Shown: positions 61,616-64,000 of the stretch, one piece after another | Numbering within the stretch: the first letter of the stretch is position 1 | Layout of the letters: every line of letters begins with the position of its first letter | Assembly: GCF_007004095.1 (NCBI RefSeq) | Contig: NZ_VHJK01000001.1 | Location: 1,058,501 to 1,122,500 of the forward strand | Direction: 5' to 3' | Source of the DNA: Erythrobacter insulae | Lineage (GTDB): Bacteria > Pseudomonadota > Alphaproteobacteria > Sphingomonadales > Sphingomonadaceae | Length of the DNA stretch: 64,000 bases | Made by a program: the position numbers and the translations under genes | Notes under the pieces: model-generated | Seen by the model: only the letters and a program-made list of their open reading frames with translations | Database searches by the model: none | Told to the model about the DNA's origin: nothing

Positions 61616-63484
61616 GTGAACGCCTCTGAGACACATGCTGACCATTCCGGTGAGCGACCGATAGTTGATCCCGGCGATGCACAGTGGCTTCAGGATATCG
61701 ACGGTGCCACCAACCTCGTTGAACTGTTCCTGATGCGCGCCGATCAAAAGGGCGATGCGCCGTTTCTGGGGCGCAAGCAGGATGGCAAGTGGGTTACGCA
61801 AAGCTGGGCCAAAACAGCTGAACAAGTGTGTTTGCTGGCTGAAAGCCTGCGCGGGCTGGGCCTTAACGAAGGCGACCGCGTCGCGATTGTCTCTGAAAAC
61901 CGTCCGGAATGGTGTGTTGCCGATATCGCGGTGATGGCTGCGGGCTGCATCTCTGTGCCAACCTACATCACCAATACAGAGCGCGATCATGCCCATATTC
62001 TCGACAATTCGGGAGCCCGCGCCGTTATTGTCTCGACCGAGAAACTGCTTGGGCCGGTTGTCGGCGCAATCGGACGCACCGGCATTGCCGATCACGTAAT
62101 CGGGATCGAAGACTTGCACCGCAAACAGTCTGGCAGTTTTGATTACCACAATTGGGCGGATTTGCTGACGGGTGATACAAAGGCTGCGCGCGCTGCGGTT
62201 GATGCGAGGATTGCCGGTATTGCGCGCGAAGACACCGCTTGCCTGATCTACACCAGCGGCACCGGCGGCGCGCCGCGCGGGGTGAAACAGCATCACGGAT
62301 CGATCCTGTGTAATATCGCCGGCGCTGCCGAGATTTTGATCACCGATTTCGGGATTGAGGACGAACGGTTCCTCTCTTTCCTCCCGCTAAGCCATGCGTA
62401 TGAGCATACGGGCGGACAATATCTGCCGATATCGGTCGGCGCGGAAATCTTTTATTCCGAAGGGTTGGAAAAACTCGCCAGCAATATCGAAGAAACCCGC
62501 CCGACTATCATGGTGGTCGTACCGCGCCTGTTCGAAGTGCTGCGCACCCGGATCATGAAACAGATCGAAAAGCAGGGTAAAGTCGCGAACTTCATGATGG
62601 ATAGCGCGCTTAAGATTAGCGAAAATTCCAAAGACGGAAAGAAACGCAAGCGCGATAGACCGCTCGATTTTCTGGTCGGAAAAACGCTGCGCCCCAAAAT
62701 CCGCCAGAAATTCGGCGGCCGCATCAAAGCGATGGTTTCGGGCGGCGCGCCGCTTAATCCCGAAGTCGGCAATTTCTTTGAAGCGATGGGCCTGACCATG
62801 CTGCAAGGGTATGGCCAAACAGAAGCCGGGCCTGTGATGAGCTGCAACCGGCCTGCGGCCGGGCTTAAGATGGACACTGTCGGCCCCCCCATGCGCGGCG
62901 TTGAAATCAAGATTGCAGAAGATGGCGAAATCCTGTGCCGCGGTGAGCTGGTGATGCACGGCTATTGGCGCAATGATGCCGAAACCGCGCGCACCATTCA
63001 GAATGGTTGGCTTCACACCGGCGATATTGGTCACCTTGACGAGGCAGGCCGGATTGTCATCACCGATCGTAAGAAAGACATGATCGTGAATGATAAAGGC
63101 GATAATGTCGCGCCGCAGAAAATCGAAGGCATGCTGACGCTTCAACCTGAAATTGCGCAAGCGATGGTGAGCGGTGACAAGCGCCCTTACGTTGTCGGGT
63201 TGATTGTGCCTGATGCCGAATGGGCGCTGGAATGGGCGCGGGCCAATGACGAGAAATACGACCTGCAAGCATTGCAGGATCTTCCGGCGTTCAAACAAGC
63301 CGTTCGTAAAGCGCTGGACCGGACCAATTCCGATCTTTCGGTCGTCGAAAAGGTGCGCAAATTCGAATTTGCTGATGAGGCATTCTCAATCGAAAACGAA
63401 GAAATGACGCCGAGTATGAAAATTCGTCGTCACAAGATCCGCGACCGGTATCAGGATCGGATAGACGGAATGTACCGCCCGTAA
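61616..63484 (+). CDS. Long-chain acyl-CoA synthetase (AMP-forming)
   Basis: Adenylates fatty acids and transfers them to CoA. The 622-residue protein has the P-loop YTSGTGGAPRGVKQHHGS near residue 211, the GYGQTEAGPVMSCN motif and the C-terminal DRKKDMIVNDKGDNVAPQ hinge. A GTG at 61616 with AGGAG eight bases before it is chosen; an ATG at 61550 would add 22 residues without a ribosome site or similarity. No membrane helix is obvious. It is the FadD/FAA1-like type rather than a short-chain acetyl-CoA synthetase. Lies 132 bases after ggt. Confidence 0.88.
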   Translation: MNASETHADHSGERPIVDPGDAQWLQDIDGATNLVELFLMRADQKGDAPFLGRKQDGKWVTQSWAKTAEQVCLLAESLRGLGLNEGDRVAIVSENRPEWCVADIAVMAAGCISVPTYITNTERDHAHILDNSGARAVIVSTEKLLGPVVGAIGRTGIADHVIGIEDLHRKQSGSFDYHNWADLLTGDTKAARAAVDARIAGIAREDTACLIYTSGTGGAPRGVKQHHGSILCNIAGAAEILITDFGIEDERFLSFLPLSHAYEHTGGQYLPISVGAEIFYSEGLEKLASNIEETRPTIMVVVPRLFEVLRTRIMKQIEKQGKVANFMMDSALKISENSKDGKKRKRDRPLDFLVGKTLRPKIRQKFGGRIKAMVSGGAPLNPEVGNFFEAMGLTMLQGYGQTEAGPVMSCNRPAAGLKMDTVGPPMRGVEIKIAEDGEILCRGELVMHGYWRNDAETARTIQNGWLHTGDIGHLDEAGRIVITDRKKDMIVNDKGDNVAPQKIEGMLTLQPEIAQAMVSGDKRPYVVGLIVPDAEWALEWARANDEKYDLQALQDLPAFKQAVRKALDRTNSDLSVVEKVRKFEFADEAFSIENEEMTPSMKIRRHKIRDRYQDRIDGMYRP

Positions 63485-63698
63485 TTTCTGCTGGTCACAG
63501 GCCCGTCAGTTCAGAATTCTTTAGGTCTATTCGCCGGTTGAAGGGACAAATGCGCCTTCGCGTTTGAACAATTTTCCGGTTGATGGCCGTTACACCCTCC
63601 CGTTCGGCGCAGAAGCCGGCAGCCTGAAGCTGGGCAGAGAATAAGCCGCGTTTTAGGAAATGCGAGATGTGATGGTTGAGCGGCCTGATCAAGACGCG

Positions 63699-64000
63699 TC
63701 AGGCCGCCTCAACATCATCGATGAATTCAGGATAAAACCGGGGCGCGGTATCTGACCATGCAGGCGCCGTTGCGGCCGCTTCGCTTAGCGACTGAAGCAG
63801 GGTTTTGCGGTGCTGCGGACGGATCTGCGGCAGTGCTGCGGCGGCGCAGAATGCCGCTGGCAGATACGGGCGCGCTTCTGGACCGAGCAAACGTTCGTAA
63901 AGAAACCGAAAGGCTGAAAAGCTCGAAAGTTTTTCCTGATCGAGATCGAAGACAGCCAGCCGGATCAGTTTACCGATCAAACGCTCGACTTCGCCGATAC
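63699..64000 (-). CDS. Partial gene running off the window end, unknown function
   Basis: The frame is open from 64000 down to a stop at 63699 (at least 99 codons visible, product ends FYPEFIDDVEAA), so the start lies outside. Visible residues are rich in Leu/Ala and include LIRLAVFDLDQEKLSSFSAF and RFLYERLLGPEARPYLPAAF. No family is recognised. The TTG at 63980 should not be taken as the start since the frame continues past it. Confidence 0.6.
   Translation of the reverse strand, partial: IGEVERLIGKLIRLAVFDLDQEKLSSFSAFRFLYERLLGPEARPYLPAAFCAAAALPQIRPQHRKTLLQSLSEAAATAPAWSDTAPRFYPEFIDDVEAA

Overview
The window looks like chromosomal DNA of a marine-type alphaproteobacterium of the Sphingomonadales, probably the Erythrobacteraceae (inference). 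The reasons are the high GC, the rpe - heparinase II/III - purH and xseA - DUF2093 arrangements, a SUF operon led by an Rrf2 regulator with an inserted DUF559 gene, a lycopene-cyclase-like flavoprotein, and small DUF2141 and EI24 proteins. No transposase, integrase, phage gene, CRISPR array or rRNA gene was seen. One tRNA gene (tRNA-Arg, CCG) is present.

Layout. 1-7258: dxs (partial), a Fur/Zur regulator, msrA, and the rpe - heparinase-like - purH operon, then a DUF2141 protein. 7304-8509: an M20 amidohydrolase. 8544-17507: an accessory island that is the main point of interest. 18060-24394: a chaperone-usher pilus cluster of the spore-coat-U type, followed by a shortened lycopene-cyclase homologue. 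24521-38490: housekeeping and envelope genes (tRNA-Arg, mmcB, sterol-desaturase family, PAS-like acidic protein, esterase, M48 peptidases, DsbA-like protein, a LytS/LytTR two-component pair, nadC, RNase T2, SpoIIAA-like protein). 38500-48264: tadA, rpmB, a cell-wall M23 peptidase, xseA/purD, a lipoprotein cytochrome c, adenosine kinase, EI24. 48306-54394: the complete SUF iron-sulfur assembly operon with its regulator. 54510-64000: two paralogous AraC regulators, a DUF885 lipoprotein, a candidate small RNA, pyrD, gamma-glutamyltransferase, an acyl-CoA synthetase, and a gene cut by the window end.

The island. A peptidase-containing (C39) ABC exporter with intact catalytic residues and its HlyD-type adaptor are fed by at least six tiny genes. 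Their products share a 12-residue double-glycine leader pattern (L-x-x-x-[ED]-[IL]-x-x-[VIA]-x-G-[GA]) but have completely different mature parts: a glycine-zipper peptide, a strictly alternating X-Pro peptide of 22 dipeptides, a Trp-rich two-cysteine peptide, and three acidic or helical peptides. Two of these genes are shorter than usual annotation cut-offs. No modification enzyme is encoded nearby, so the products look like unmodified microcin-like or signalling peptides. A small two-helix membrane protein may be an immunity factor. Regulation appears to come from a CHASE2 hybrid sensor kinase and a NarL-type response regulator. Between the peptide genes and the regulator lies an array of six CTAG tetramers spaced exactly 14 bp apart, whose proximal unit overlaps the -35 box of a predicted peptide promoter. 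Hairpins follow five of the six peptide genes. I consider this multi-peptide, CTAG-array-controlled system the best candidate for something undescribed; no database search was possible.
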